Source: Sporosarcina sp. D27
Lineage (GTDB): Bacteria > Bacillota > Bacilli > Bacillales_A > Planococcaceae
Direction of reading: 5' to 3'
Assembly: GCF_000586555.1 (NCBI RefSeq)
Contig: NZ_AZUC01000046.1
Span: 1 to 64,000, forward strand
Length of the DNA stretch: 64,000 nt
Positions within the stretch are counted from its first letter, which is position 1, and every line of letters starts with the position of its first letter. Positions 27,651 to 36,553 of the stretch are shown in pieces. The position numbers were made by a program, and so were the translations under genes. The notes under the pieces were generated by a model that had not been told where the DNA came from, searched no databases, and worked only from the letters and a program-made list of their open reading frames with translations.

Positions 27651-28274
27651 ATGAAGGGTCATAGATTAGGGATTTTTACTGCAGTAGCAATGGCTTGTGT
27701 GATTATTGCTGGTTGCAGCCAACAAGGGGAGGCAAGTGAAGGGAAAGAGACTAAAACTGAAACTGTTCAAACAGCAGAATCCTCAGTTGAAATGAATATC
27801 AAAACAATTGAAGCTGTACTGAAAGAAGAACTCAATGGTCCAGATATTAAATATGGTCAATTAGCAGATGCTGCTATGGGTGGAAATAACGACCCAAATA
27901 GTGTAGAGCAAAAAGAAAATGTAGTGCGATTAAATAGTTACGTCAAAGAAAGATATCAACAATATTTCACTGAGGAAGGCTTGAAAGAATTCCAATCTAG
28001 TGGTTTAAAGAGTTATCATAGTTATTACGATACCGAGTTCGAAATTAGACTTGTGGAATCAGAAATAAAGCAGAGCAACATTGACACAGCAAGTAACCAA
28101 TATCACATTAAGTCAATAGTTGAGTTAACATCACCTGGCGAAGAACCCTCTCTACACGAAGTAGAAGGTCAAGTAATCTTCTCAACGAAGGAAGGGAAAA
28201 TTGAAAGATTCTATCTTGGTCAAAAGGATCCCACACTTTCAGATAAGATATTTGAACTTGGTCAGAACAACTGA
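27651..28274 (+). CDS. Lipoprotein, paralogue family A, copy 1
   Basis: 207 residues. Signal peptide with lipobox IIAGC (Cys22). The mature part shares the block IEAVLKEELNGPDIKYGQL, the (S)VEQKENVVRLNSYVKERY region and a C-terminal FSTKEGKIERFYLGQKDPTL with the next gene and more weakly with the lipoprotein at 58,514. GAGAGAGGG precedes the ATG. Function unknown; surface-anchored. The tandem pair indicates local duplication. Confidence 0.8.
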   Translation: MKGHRLGIFTAVAMACVIIAGCSQQGEASEGKETKTETVQTAESSVEMNIKTIEAVLKEELNGPDIKYGQLADAAMGGNNDPNSVEQKENVVRLNSYVKERYQQYFTEEGLKEFQSSGLKSYHSYYDTEFEIRLVESEIKQSNIDTASNQYHIKSIVELTSPGEEPSLHEVEGQVIFSTKEGKIERFYLGQKDPTLSDKIFELGQNN

Positions 28275-28332
28275 AACAAAACCTAATAGATTTCATTCGC
28301 ATTTTATACACTATTAGAAGAGAGGGTTTACG

Positions 28333-28983
28333 TTGAAAGGTCCACTCACTAAAAAAAGAATAAGGTTATTTACAGCGACAGTATTTGCTTGCGTAATTAC
28401 TGCTGGATGCACACAACAAGGCGAAGTAATTGAAGTGAAAGAAAGCGAAGTTCCAGCTACAACTGAAACAGTAAACGTATCAAATGAAGAAATGAATATT
28501 CAAATTGTAGAAGCGGTTTTGCAACAAGAGCTAAATGGACCTGATAAAGAATACGTTCAGTTAGTAAATGCAGCTATGGGTGGAACAGAAGATCCGGACA
28601 GTGTGAAACAAAAAGAAAATGAGATGAAACTAACTAGTTATATAAAAGAAAAGTACCTTCCCTATTTCACAGAAGACGGTGTAATGGTAGCAGAGAGTAT
28701 AGGTATGTTATTTCAATACCAAAATTTCTATACTTTCGATAAAGAATACCAAATTAGACTTGTAGATTCCGAAGTGAAGCAAAGTGATATCGATACAGCG
28801 AGTAATCAGTATCATATTAAAGCGACAGTTGAATTCACAGCACCTGGTGAAGAGCCTTCACAGCATGAAATTGAAGGGAAAGCGATTTTTTCAACGAAAG
28901 ACGGAAAAATTGGAGGCTTCGTCCTTGGCCAGAAGGATCCGACACTTTCAAAGAAAATATTCGAACTTGGTGAAGAGGAATGA
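28333..28983 (+). CDS. Lipoprotein, paralogue family A, copy 2
   Basis: 216 residues from TTG 28333 (AGAAGAGAGGG upstream). Lipobox ITAGC. Strongly similar to the upstream neighbour along the whole length (IVEAVLQQELNGPDKEYVQL; FSTKDGKIGGFVLGQKDPTL), so the two arose by tandem duplication. No enzymatic motif. Cotranscription is likely, as only 58 bases separate them without a terminator. Confidence 0.78.
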   Translation: MKGPLTKKRIRLFTATVFACVITAGCTQQGEVIEVKESEVPATTETVNVSNEEMNIQIVEAVLQQELNGPDKEYVQLVNAAMGGTEDPDSVKQKENEMKLTSYIKEKYLPYFTEDGVMVAESIGMLFQYQNFYTFDKEYQIRLVDSEVKQSDIDTASNQYHIKATVEFTAPGEEPSQHEIEGKAIFSTKDGKIGGFVLGQKDPTLSKKIFELGEEE

Positions 28984-29012
28984 AACTCAGTTGATTATAA
29001 AGCTTGTAGATA

Positions 29013-29057
29013 AAATGGGATGCTGGTGATCTATTAAATCGCCAGCATTTCATTTCT
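29013..29057 (+). terminator. Probable terminator after the lipoprotein pair
   Basis: AAATG(G)GATGCTGGTGAT and AATCGCCAGCATTTCATTT can pair with few mismatches; the T-run is poor. Confidence 0.5.
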
Positions 29058-29268
29058 TATAACGTATTTTCTATTTTGCTCTTCAACAATTTAACGATTC
29101 TCTCAAGAAGTTCTTTAATCGGAATAGAAATCAAAATCCATTATGTCAATCACTAGGTAAAATAAAATGACTGAGTTAGAAATCGGGTATAATCATATTC
29201 TTTAGATTGTAGATGGTAAATTCTACGAAATCACAAGCTGTACAAACTTAGTTTCAGGGGGGAAACAC

Positions 29269-30093
29269 ATGACAGCATTTCAATTAAATGAACAAACAAA
29301 CGACTTTTTAAACGAACATAAATTATACGAAAACGATGAAATCCAACAAATTCAGTTGCAACATCGTTTGAGCCTTGTGGAAGCATTCAACTTACCTAAA
29401 GGCGGAAGAATCTTAGAAATCGGATGTGGGCAAGGCGATACAACTATGGCAATTGCTCATGCAATAGGTGACAAAGGGAAGGTAATTGCCATCGACAACG
29501 CCAGCCGAGATTACGGAGCACCATTCACGCTAGGCGAAGCAACGGACCACATTTTGCAATCTTCTTTAGGAGAACGGATTGCGTTTCACTTAGACACGGA
29601 TTTTAATGATTTTGAAGTTACAGTTCCTTTCGATGTTGCAGTATTTTCTCACTGCTCCTGGTACTTTAAAGATCCCCATGAGCTTCTTACCTTCCTCAAA
29701 AGACTTCGCGGAATGACAAAGCGAATTTGTTTTGCAGAATGGGACATTCAATTTACAGAATTGCCACAGCAAACTCATTTCGTTGCAGTATCGATACTTG
29801 CCCTCTACTCACAATTTGTAGAGAATGAGAGTAATGTGCAAAATCTATTTAACAAATCCCAAATCCGGCAACTACTTGATCAAGCAGGATTCCTAGTTGA
29901 AAAGCAAACGACAGTGGATGCAACATTTTTGCCTGACGCAAAGTGGGAAAAGGGATATGCAAATAGTATCCGTACAGAGTTCGTACAAGCTGCTCCACGA
30001 ATGGAACCACTTTTAACAAGTTATTATGAGTTAATGAATGATTCTCAACACAAAGAACTTTCATTGAACAGTTTTGTTGTTACTGCGATATAA
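29269..30093 (+). CDS. Class I SAM-dependent methyltransferase
   Basis: 274 residues with AGGGGGG before the ATG. Motif I LEIGCGQGDTT near residue 48, an acidic residue ending beta-2 in VIAIDNAS, and a post-motif stretch FDVAVFSHCSWYF fit a Rossmann-fold methyltransferase. The acceptor is unknown; the C-terminal 100 residues are idiosyncratic. Monocistronic, bounded by gaps. Confidence 0.82.
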   Translation: MTAFQLNEQTNDFLNEHKLYENDEIQQIQLQHRLSLVEAFNLPKGGRILEIGCGQGDTTMAIAHAIGDKGKVIAIDNASRDYGAPFTLGEATDHILQSSLGERIAFHLDTDFNDFEVTVPFDVAVFSHCSWYFKDPHELLTFLKRLRGMTKRICFAEWDIQFTELPQQTHFVAVSILALYSQFVENESNVQNLFNKSQIRQLLDQAGFLVEKQTTVDATFLPDAKWEKGYANSIRTEFVQAAPRMEPLLTSYYELMNDSQHKELSLNSFVVTAI

Positions 30094-30128
30094 CTACCCT
30101 GCTAATATACGCTTATATAGAGACAGAA

Positions 30129-30150
30129 AAGCCGCCCCTCAGGACGGCCT
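30129..30150 (-). terminator. Terminator of the YqcI/YcgG gene
   Basis: On the minus strand GGCCGTCC-TGAG-GGGCGGC is followed by TTTTCTG; the left arm overlaps the end of the coding region. Confidence 0.65.
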
Positions 30151-30885
30151 TCGTCTCATTTCCTTATGCGTGAAAGGGCATTTCCCTTGAATCGGTTCAC
30201 TGTCGTCTCCGATGAAGAACTGTTTCCACTCATTATGCTCTGGGTCTCCAAAATGGCTAATATCGGGATGTTTCGACAAATGATCCCAAGCTTCAACACG
30301 TTCCCGAACTTTATCCCGTGACATGATTCCACCTTTTTCAGTCCCTTTTAAGCCCTTGAAGATTTTACGTGGTTGAAATCCAATTACCATTGCATTTCCT
30401 AGGTCACGTGTCTTTCTTTGTTTATATGCAGGGGTATTGCCAAATGCAAAAATGGCTTCTCCATGGAATCGGAAATCCCACAAATAATGGTCAGGGTCCC
30501 GTGGGCTTTCGTCTGGCCATCTGATTTCATCGACTTCGTGTAAGTACTGAAGGATTTTCCAGAACTGATCTCGATAATCTTCAAGTGCTCTATGAGTTTC
30601 AAAAGGCTCAACAAAAACAAACAATCCATGTCGCTTGTGTTTCGGATCTTTAAAAAGAGCTAAAAAATCATAGAGTGCTAGAGGGAGATTACTCCAATCT
30701 TTCTGTGTAATATAGGAATATCGTAATTCACCTTTCAGCTGACCATTGATGCCGAAATAGCAAGGAAATGTCTTATCTGTTACTGTATTCTTGAACGTTT
30801 CATACTCACACAACAACCACTCAGGTAAATCCTTCCTTTTGTCAAAATCTTCCTTCGTTAATAAAGCACTTGTTGTATGAATCAA
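30139..30885 (-). CDS. YqcI/YcgG family protein
   Basis: 248 residues; the profile fits the YqcI/YcgG family: FPCYFGINGQLKGELRY near the N-terminus, LFVFVEPFE, the IRWPDESPRDPDHYLWDFRF block and a C-terminal CPF motif. No membrane segment. Family members lack a firmly assigned function that I can state. A structured region lies about 100-205 bases upstream on the same strand. Confidence 0.8.
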   Translation of the reverse strand: MIHTTSALLTKEDFDKRKDLPEWLLCEYETFKNTVTDKTFPCYFGINGQLKGELRYSYITQKDWSNLPLALYDFLALFKDPKHKRHGLFVFVEPFETHRALEDYRDQFWKILQYLHEVDEIRWPDESPRDPDHYLWDFRFHGEAIFAFGNTPAYKQRKTRDLGNAMVIGFQPRKIFKGLKGTEKGGIMSRDKVRERVEAWDHLSKHPDISHFGDPEHNEWKQFFIGDDSEPIQGKCPFTHKEMRRRPS

Positions 30886-30987
30886 TCTTTACCTTCCTCT
30901 CCTCACATTTTACACTTCAATAATACGCTTCAAAAATTGTTACTATGCTTATGAATAAGACGTAGAATTCCCGCATATACTAATACT

Positions 30988-31091
30988 CACAGAGACGCGG
31001 CACATCTCTGTCCCGCGACAGGGGCACTTTCGGCAGAAGGTGGAAAACAATACTCAGCCCATTCCGACTAGGGATTGCCTAGTAGTGCCGC
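30988..31091. ncRNA. Structured intergenic element with competing stems
   Basis: GCGGCAC (30997-31003) pairs perfectly with GTGCCGC (31085-31091). ACAGAGA and TCTCTGT, just outside and inside the left arm, can form a mutually exclusive hairpin. CTGTC/GACAG and CTAGG/CCTAG are further stems. Such alternatives are typical of riboswitch-like RNAs. Read leftward it would lead the YqcI/YcgG gene; read rightward it precedes the terminator at 31,174. I do not recognise the class. Confidence 0.45.
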
Positions 31092-31173
31092 AACATATTT
31101 AATGTGAACTAAGTTTAACCGTCATGAATGATACTCAATAACAATAAGAGTCTAATCTAAATAATAATATAAT

Positions 31174-31224
31174 AAAGAAACCAGTTTCACTACATTTTAA
31201 AGGTAGCGAAACTGGTTTCTTTTG
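31174..31224 (+). terminator. Strong terminator without an obvious upstream gene
   Basis: AAAGAAACCAGTTTC and GAAACTGGTTTCTTT form a long stem with extra CTAC/GTAG pairing inside. No coding region lies upstream on the plus strand for about 1 kb, so it may end a non-coding transcript from the structured element. Confidence 0.75.
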
Positions 31225-31248
31225 TGGTTCTATGATAATTACTTTGGA

Positions 31249-31436
31249 ATGGTGGTTGAATACATAGACGATTATAGTAATATGAAATTCAAAGAACTTT
31301 ATCTATGGGACTTTTATTAAGAATTTCTTTTAATCTTCGGAACTCGACGAGCTCTATCACGACAAGTCAGCCAAATTAAAGTATGATAATAAAGATTACT
31401 TGGAAATACGGGAAAAAGTATTAAGAAAAAAGTAAG
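31249..31436 (+). pseudogene. Possible decayed gene fragment
   Basis: Short coding-like pieces in different frames: a 24-codon ORF (MVVEYIDDYSNMKFKELYLW...) and, after frame changes, a C-terminus-like stretch KYDNKDYLEIREKVLRKK ending at TAA 31434-31436. Each piece looks protein-like but there is no continuous frame. The parent family is not identified. Confidence 0.35.
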
Positions 31437-31466
31437 ACTATTTAAATTGCGAAAGTGAGAATCCAC

Positions 31467-32114
31467 ATGTTATTCATTCAGAATATTATCAGTTTTATCT
31501 TACACATCGACGAACATTTAAATGAAATCATCCGAAACTTTGGATCTTGGTCCTATGTAATTCTTTTTCTAATTGTCTTCGTGGAAACAGGAATTGTGAT
31601 TTTTCCGTTTCTACCCGGTGATTCACTCCTGTTCGCGGCGGGTGCTCTCGCAGCAGTAAACAACGTATTTAATCTCGGCCTTCTAATCTTTGTCTTTTTT
31701 GCGGCCGCAGTTATTGGTGATACTGTCAATTATCATATCGGGAAAACATTAGGAACCGCGATTACGCAAAATCGTTGGATCGGCCGTTTGGTCAATCAGG
31801 AAAAAATCGATAAGGCAGAAATGTTCTTTAACAAACACGGTGGAAAAACCATTGTAATTGCTCGATTCATGCCATTCATTCGGACATTTATTCCTTTCAT
31901 TGCTGGTTCTAGCCGAATGGATTATCGATATTTCCTCACCTACAATATTTTAGGCGCGGCTCTTTGGGTTGGGCTTTTCACAATCGTAGGATACCTATTT
32001 GGAAATATCTCTTTTGTAAAAGATAATTTCTCAACAATCATTCTGGCTGTAATTATGCTTTCGATTCTACCTCCAATCATTTCTTACGTGAAAAGTCATT
32101 TACGTAAGAAGTGA
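31467..32114 (+). CDS. DedA family membrane protein
   Basis: 215 residues from ATG 31467. Family motifs: FVETGIVIFPFLPGDSLLF near the N-terminus and ARFMPFIRTFIPFIAG in the middle, the latter containing the conserved arginines. Several membrane segments. DedA/SNARE-associated proteins are linked to polyprenyl-phosphate or phospholipid flipping and envelope homeostasis. The ribosome binding site is weak (GTGAGAA); a GTG four codons earlier is an alternative start. Confidence 0.9.
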   Translation: MLFIQNIISFILHIDEHLNEIIRNFGSWSYVILFLIVFVETGIVIFPFLPGDSLLFAAGALAAVNNVFNLGLLIFVFFAAAVIGDTVNYHIGKTLGTAITQNRWIGRLVNQEKIDKAEMFFNKHGGKTIVIARFMPFIRTFIPFIAGSSRMDYRYFLTYNILGAALWVGLFTIVGYLFGNISFVKDNFSTIILAVIMLSILPPIISYVKSHLRKK

Positions 32115-32194
32115 AGATTAATCAAATCTATCGACTGATGTACATGTTTAACTCCCGCTCCCGTCCCGTTGGTCTAAAAACGCTTAAATTAGTA

Positions 32195-32248
32195 TCCGAT
32201 GCATCACACCGATTATGGAGGTGTGCTGCATCAGATGCTTTTTTTATT
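32195..32248 (+). terminator. Terminator after dedA
   Basis: Long imperfect stem (GATGCATCACACC against AGGTGTGCTGCATC) followed by seven T. Confidence 0.85.
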
Positions 32249-32407
32249 AAAATAGGAAAGAGTGGGAGAAATGCTTGCTAGAAAAAATCATGACTTACTG
32301 GATGTTAAGAATGTTGTTCATCCCAGACGTCATTTATCTGATTAAAAATATCTGTATGAAGCAGGGCCACTTGAGGCATTCTGTAAGAATAGGGAGGGGG
32401 AATCAGC

Positions 32408-32956
32408 ATGAGACTATTGTTTTTCATAGGTATGTGTTCACTGCTACTTACAGCGTGTGGAAATTATGAAGGTTTGAAAAATGTGAAATCCAATAATCAT
32501 GAGGAAATGGCAGAGCAATTAAAAACAGTGTCAGTTGTTAGTGAGAAAAACCTTGAAATGCGACAAAAAATAGTGGAGTCTGCTTTGAAAGACACCATGT
32601 TTGGCGATTTTATTCACGTGGAAGGACTGAATAGTCAAGAACCCTATTCCTTGGAAATCGAATACAAAGGAAAAGAGAATCTCTCTGAAAAAATGACAAT
32701 AAAATGTATTCAACTAACTGTTCGGGATGCCGTGTATGCTATAAAAGAACTCGGTTTAAATATAGATCATATTTCAGTTAATGTGAAATATCCATTTGTT
32801 GATAAATATGGTAATTCTTCTAATCGATACGTCATTAAATCTAAATACACAGATGCTACAGTAAAACGATTGAATGAAGACCGTAAGAAATTCAAGGTAG
32901 AAAACTTACCGATTGTTGCGGATGAATGGTGGATACACCCATCATTTGAAGAATAA
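32408..32956 (+). CDS. Lipoprotein of unknown function
   Basis: 182 residues with GGAGGGGG before the ATG. Signal peptide MRLLFFIGMCSLLLTAC with lipobox LTAC (Cys17). The mature part is hydrophilic, without a known motif; it ends with a Trp-Trp-containing tail (DEWWIHP). Convergent with the next lipoprotein gene; no terminator seen between them. Confidence 0.72.
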   Translation: MRLLFFIGMCSLLLTACGNYEGLKNVKSNNHEEMAEQLKTVSVVSEKNLEMRQKIVESALKDTMFGDFIHVEGLNSQEPYSLEIEYKGKENLSEKMTIKCIQLTVRDAVYAIKELGLNIDHISVNVKYPFVDKYGNSSNRYVIKSKYTDATVKRLNEDRKKFKVENLPIVADEWWIHPSFEE

Positions 32957-33019
32957 CTATCAGGTGTAAGCGCAACAACCTGAATAGTTGGAACCGTACA
33001 TTGCAACAGAGAATGACGA

Positions 33020-33412
33020 TTATCCTTCTATTAAAGCATGATATTCAAAGTATTCATCTGAACTTTCTACAATTAGTACATAGGGAGTTCTTCCATGGCT
33101 GTACTCCTCAGTAGAAAATACTTCCGTGCCTTTTGGTAATTGACTCGCATAGAAATCTTGAAAGAACAATTCACGGGTAGTTTGCTTTTTTATATCCCCA
33201 ATTTTATACAAATTTGGCCGTTCATATGCAGACTCGGTTACTGGATTGTTGTTTTTCGTATAGATTAGGCTCCCGACTTTAATAATATCCGCTTCTTTAT
33301 CCTCCTTTAAAATATCCTTTGCGGTTGGATTGCCCGTTGAGGTAGCAGTACAGCCCATCAAGAGAAACAGCATGGATACAACCATCAGAAAGACCGAGAA
33401 ATACTTCATCAT
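33020..33412 (-). CDS. Small lipoprotein of unknown function
   Basis: About 130 residues; two successive ATG codons (33412, 33409) follow GGAAG and either may start. Lipobox LLMGC. The mature part has no motif I know. Predicted to be anchored at the outer face of the membrane. Confidence 0.68.
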   Translation of the reverse strand: MMKYFSVFLMVVSMLFLLMGCTATSTGNPTAKDILKEDKEADIIKVGSLIYTKNNNPVTESAYERPNLYKIGDIKKQTTRELFFQDFYASQLPKGTEVFSTEEYSHGRTPYVLIVESSDEYFEYHALIEG

Positions 33413-33657
33413 GATCACTTCCAGTCAATAATTATTGTGTAGAATACTTTGGTATTCAATACTAATTTCATCGAAGTACGAATTTTCTATCTTAATTTCC
33501 CAGGAAATGATAAGGAATAATTATTTTTATATATTTTTTTGTTTTAGACGTGATTAGGAGGATAATCTTTTAAAAAGTGTTGGAATAATCATCTAGTATA
33601 AATCAAATCCCTTGGCAGATAATATGGTAATGCTTGAAAATGCGAGGGGAGGATACC

Positions 33658-34392
33658 ATGAAACGTATTGGGATTTTGGCTATCATTGCTAGCGCTCTAA
33701 CAATCATTCTTTTCACATTCAATGTCTTCGCTACGGACAAAGGACGACCATATTACGAAGAGAAGGGGTACGTATTGTGGGATATCAAAACAGAAGATAA
33801 AATTGTCGCAATTACATTTGATGATGGACCTCATCCTAAATATACCGAAGAAATTTTAGATATTTTGGAAAAACATCAAGCTAAAGCTACTTTTTTCGCG
33901 CTTGGTCAACATGCAGAAAAGCATCCAGATATCATACTTCGAGAATCCAATGATGGCCACGAGGTGGCGAATCATACGTTTTCACACTCCCGCTTTAAAA
34001 CAAGTAAACACCTAAAACAGGAATTGATTGATACTAACGAGGTGATTTACGGCATCACAGGGACCTATCCAAAACTTTTCAGGCCGGTTGAAGGAAACTA
34101 TAATGATCGCCTGATCAATATTGCTGTTGAGCAGAACTTTAAAGTAATCATGTGGTCCTGGCATCAAGATACTGAGGATTGGAAGAATCCAGGAGTTCAA
34201 AAAATAGTTGAAAAAGTGTTGACTGGAACAAAACCAGGAGATGTGATCTTGTTCCATGACGGTGGAGGAAATCGATCTCAAACAGTTCAGTCTCTTGAAA
34301 AGATTATACCGGAACTTAAAAAACAAGGGTATGAATTTGTTACAGTCAGTGACCTGATGAACAAAACCTATGCGGAAACTAAAAAAGAATGA
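33658..34392 (+). CDS. Polysaccharide deacetylase (NodB domain)
   Basis: 244 residues from ATG 33658 (GAGGGGAGG upstream). An N-terminal hydrophobic segment (about 3-22) serves as signal or anchor. NodB-domain motifs: TFDDGPH near residue 54 with the catalytic and metal Asp, and HTFSH near 105 with the metal His pair. The usual RPPxG motif reads RPVEGNYN. Such enzymes remove acetyl groups from peptidoglycan or other GlcNAc polymers outside the cell. Followed by a terminator. Confidence 0.9.
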   Translation: MKRIGILAIIASALTIILFTFNVFATDKGRPYYEEKGYVLWDIKTEDKIVAITFDDGPHPKYTEEILDILEKHQAKATFFALGQHAEKHPDIILRESNDGHEVANHTFSHSRFKTSKHLKQELIDTNEVIYGITGTYPKLFRPVEGNYNDRLINIAVEQNFKVIMWSWHQDTEDWKNPGVQKIVEKVLTGTKPGDVILFHDGGGNRSQTVQSLEKIIPELKKQGYEFVTVSDLMNKTYAETKKE

Positions 34393-34406
34393 ATGCTTGA
34401 AAACAC

Positions 34407-34444
34407 GGGAGCGACCGTCTTGTCGAAGGCAGCGTTCCTTTTTC
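34407..34444 (+). terminator. Terminator after the deacetylase gene
   Basis: GGAGCG...GTCTT and AAGGC...CGTTCC pair in an imperfect stem, followed by TTTTT. The next 235 bases to the hydrolase gene are AT-rich and show nothing I recognise. Confidence 0.65.
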
Positions 34445-34679
34445 GTCGTTATTTTTGCGTAATTGTACCTTCAATTTTGTAGATACTAATATCTACATCG
34501 GGATAAATCTTCTTTAAATGTTTAAAAATACATTATAACTACTTACACAAGCACAAACCTCCTTTCTTCATCATCACAAGAAATAATATCCATTTATTCT
34601 ATAGATTTGTCCTCATACTCTCTTTCTCATTCCTGTATACTTATAATCAGAAAGATAATGAAGGACTGAGGGTAATTGA

Positions 34680-35645
34680 ATGAAGAGGATAAAGAGAAAT
34701 TGGAAAAAAGTTTTGCTACTAGTGGTCATTATGTTTTTCAGTATCCAAGTCATTGGTGGGATATTTTTTTATGATCTAGCTATTAAGAGAGGACCGAAAG
34801 ATTTCTTGCAAAATAATGCAGACTTAGAGGTCGCTGATGAAACAATGGATCTGTATGTAAATGGCGGTTGGGTTGACTGGGTTCACGAACAGAACTTTGA
34901 AGAACTAACGTTAGAATCACGAGATGGATTAAAATTGTCAGGCTACTTTTTACCTTCTACTATACCAACGGATAAACTTGTCATTTTGACGCATGGCTAT
35001 TTAGGGAACGCGAAGCAAATGGGGCTGTTCGGTATTTTTTATTATCAGGAATTAGGTTATAACATCTTCATGCCAGATGCGCGAGGTCATGGAAAGAGTG
35101 AAGGGAATTATTATGGATTTGGATGGCCGGATCGCTTGGATTTAATTGACTGGACGGACTTACTGGTTGATAAATTAGGGACGGACACAGACGTCATCTA
35201 TCATGGGTTATCAATGGGGGCAGCAACTGTCCTGATGGCGAGTGGGGAAGCAGAGTTACCGACACAAGTGAAAGCAATCGTGGCAGATAGCCCATATGGA
35301 TCGGTCTACCAACTATTCGCCTATCAAATGAAGCGTATGTTCCATCTGCCCGCCTTTCCTTTACTCGATAGCACAAGTCTCGTCACAAAGGCACGTGCCG
35401 GATACTTATTTAGAGAAGCCAGTGCATTGAAAGAAGTGCAACGTACAGATGTCTCGATTCTCTACATCCATGGGAAGGCAGACACTTTTGTTCCAGTTAA
35501 AAATGCGATTGAATTGTACGAGAAAACCTCAAGTAGCACCGAGCTCTTCTTAGTAGACGAGGCGAACCATGGAGAATCCTACGCAAAAGCACCTGAAGCA
35601 TACAAGGAAAAAGTACAACAGTTTCTTCAACATACGGTGAAATAA
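34680..35645 (+). CDS. Membrane-anchored alpha/beta hydrolase
   Basis: 321 residues. One N-terminal membrane segment (about 10-30). Alpha/beta-hydrolase landmarks: LTHGYLGN (oxyanion region), MPDARGHGKSEG, nucleophile elbow GLSMG near residue 175, HGKADTFVP with the acid, and NHGESY with the catalytic His. Resembles the YqkD/peptidase S9-like hydrolases of Bacillus. Substrate unknown; the catalytic domain should face outside. Confidence 0.85.
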   Translation: MKRIKRNWKKVLLLVVIMFFSIQVIGGIFFYDLAIKRGPKDFLQNNADLEVADETMDLYVNGGWVDWVHEQNFEELTLESRDGLKLSGYFLPSTIPTDKLVILTHGYLGNAKQMGLFGIFYYQELGYNIFMPDARGHGKSEGNYYGFGWPDRLDLIDWTDLLVDKLGTDTDVIYHGLSMGAATVLMASGEAELPTQVKAIVADSPYGSVYQLFAYQMKRMFHLPAFPLLDSTSLVTKARAGYLFREASALKEVQRTDVSILYIHGKADTFVPVKNAIELYEKTSSSTELFLVDEANHGESYAKAPEAYKEKVQQFLQHTVK

Positions 35646-35700
35646 AAAGAGTGTCTGCTCATCGAGGAATCCAGTTTCCTTGTGCAGACACTCTTTTTTA
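35644..35700 (+). terminator. Terminator after the hydrolase gene
   Basis: AAAAAGAGTGTCTGC pairs with GCAGACACTCTTTTT around a long loop; T-run follows. Confidence 0.88.
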
Positions 35701-35728
35701 GGGACATTTAGATAGTAAGAAAAATATA

Positions 35729-35802
35729 TTGAGTATCCACTCACTTTTAGTTGTGAAAGTCTCTATCTATCAATATAATGAAAGAAAGTGAGTAACCACT
35801 CA
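35729..35802 (+). promoter_or_regulatory. Promoter with two TetR-type operators
   Basis: TTGTGA (35751-35756) and TATAAT (35774-35779) are spaced by 17 bases. TGAGTATCCACTCA (35730-35743) lies just before the -35 and TGAGTAACCACTCA (35789-35802) just after the -10. Both are palindromes of the form TGAGT-N4-ACTCA, as expected for dimer sites of the TetR regulator encoded at the end of the operon. Confidence 0.82.
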
Positions 35803-35827
35803 ATTTATAATGATGGGAGGATTTTAA

Positions 35828-36553
35828 ATGGAACACACAGTGAGTATTCAAGGCGTGAGTAAAAGTTACGGCAAACATGTTGTACTGGAAGATATTGATT
35901 TTTCGAGTGAAGCCGGTCAAATTTACGGGCTAATCGGGCCTTCTGGTGCAGGTAAAACGACGATCGTCAAAATGATTGTTGGTATGGACGTTCCTGAAAA
36001 GGGGACTGTGTTTCTGTTAAATAAAAAAATGCCAAACTTGGATATTCTTCAACAGATCGGGTATATGGCTCAATCAGATGCTTTGTACTCAGCACTAACA
36101 GGTAAGGAAAACCTTCAATTTTTTGCCTCACTCTATAAACTTAACAAAGCGGAACGAGCTGAGCGTATTGAGTATACTTCTAAATTAGTCAACTTGACAT
36201 CCGAACTTAATAAGAAAGTATCCAACTATTCAGGCGGCATGAAACGTCGTTTGTCCCTGGCAATTGCCTTAATTCAAAATCCAAAAGTTCTCATTTTGGA
36301 TGAACCAACGGTAGGTATCGACCCACAACTAAGAGTTAGCATTTGGAACGAATTACTTAGATTGAAAAATGAAGAAGACAAAACGATTATTGTAACGACT
36401 CACGTAATGGATGAGGCCGAAAAATGCGATCACATTTCAATGGTGCGAGAGGGATCAATCATTGCGAATGGCACACCAAGTCAACTAAAAGAACAGTATT
36501 CGGTGGAAACGCTAGACGGTGTATTCTTACATGCAGGGGGTGAAATGAAATGA
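35828..36553 (+). CDS. ABC transporter ATP-binding protein
   Basis: 241 residues. Walker A GPSGAGKTT (about 36-44), signature NYSGGMKRRL (about 130), Walker B VLILDEPT, and TTH switch histidine. Domain type is that of drug/polysaccharide exporters (DrrA-like). The permease gene overlaps by 4 bases (ATGA), so they form one transporter. First gene of a TetR-regulated operon. Confidence 0.93.
   Translation: MEHTVSIQGVSKSYGKHVVLEDIDFSSEAGQIYGLIGPSGAGKTTIVKMIVGMDVPEKGTVFLLNKKMPNLDILQQIGYMAQSDALYSALTGKENLQFFASLYKLNKAERAERIEYTSKLVNLTSELNKKVSNYSGGMKRRLSLAIALIQNPKVLILDEPTVGIDPQLRVSIWNELLRLKNEEDKTIIVTTHVMDEAEKCDHISMVREGSIIANGTPSQLKEQYSVETLDGVFLHAGGEMK

Noticed and set aside
31174-31224. Terminator of the YqcI/YcgG gene
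   Set aside because: That gene is on the other strand and this hairpin is upstream of its start.
32275-32469. 64-codon ORF upstream of the lipoprotein at 32,408
   Set aside because: It overlaps the lipoprotein start in another frame, lacks a good ribosome binding site and does not look protein-like.
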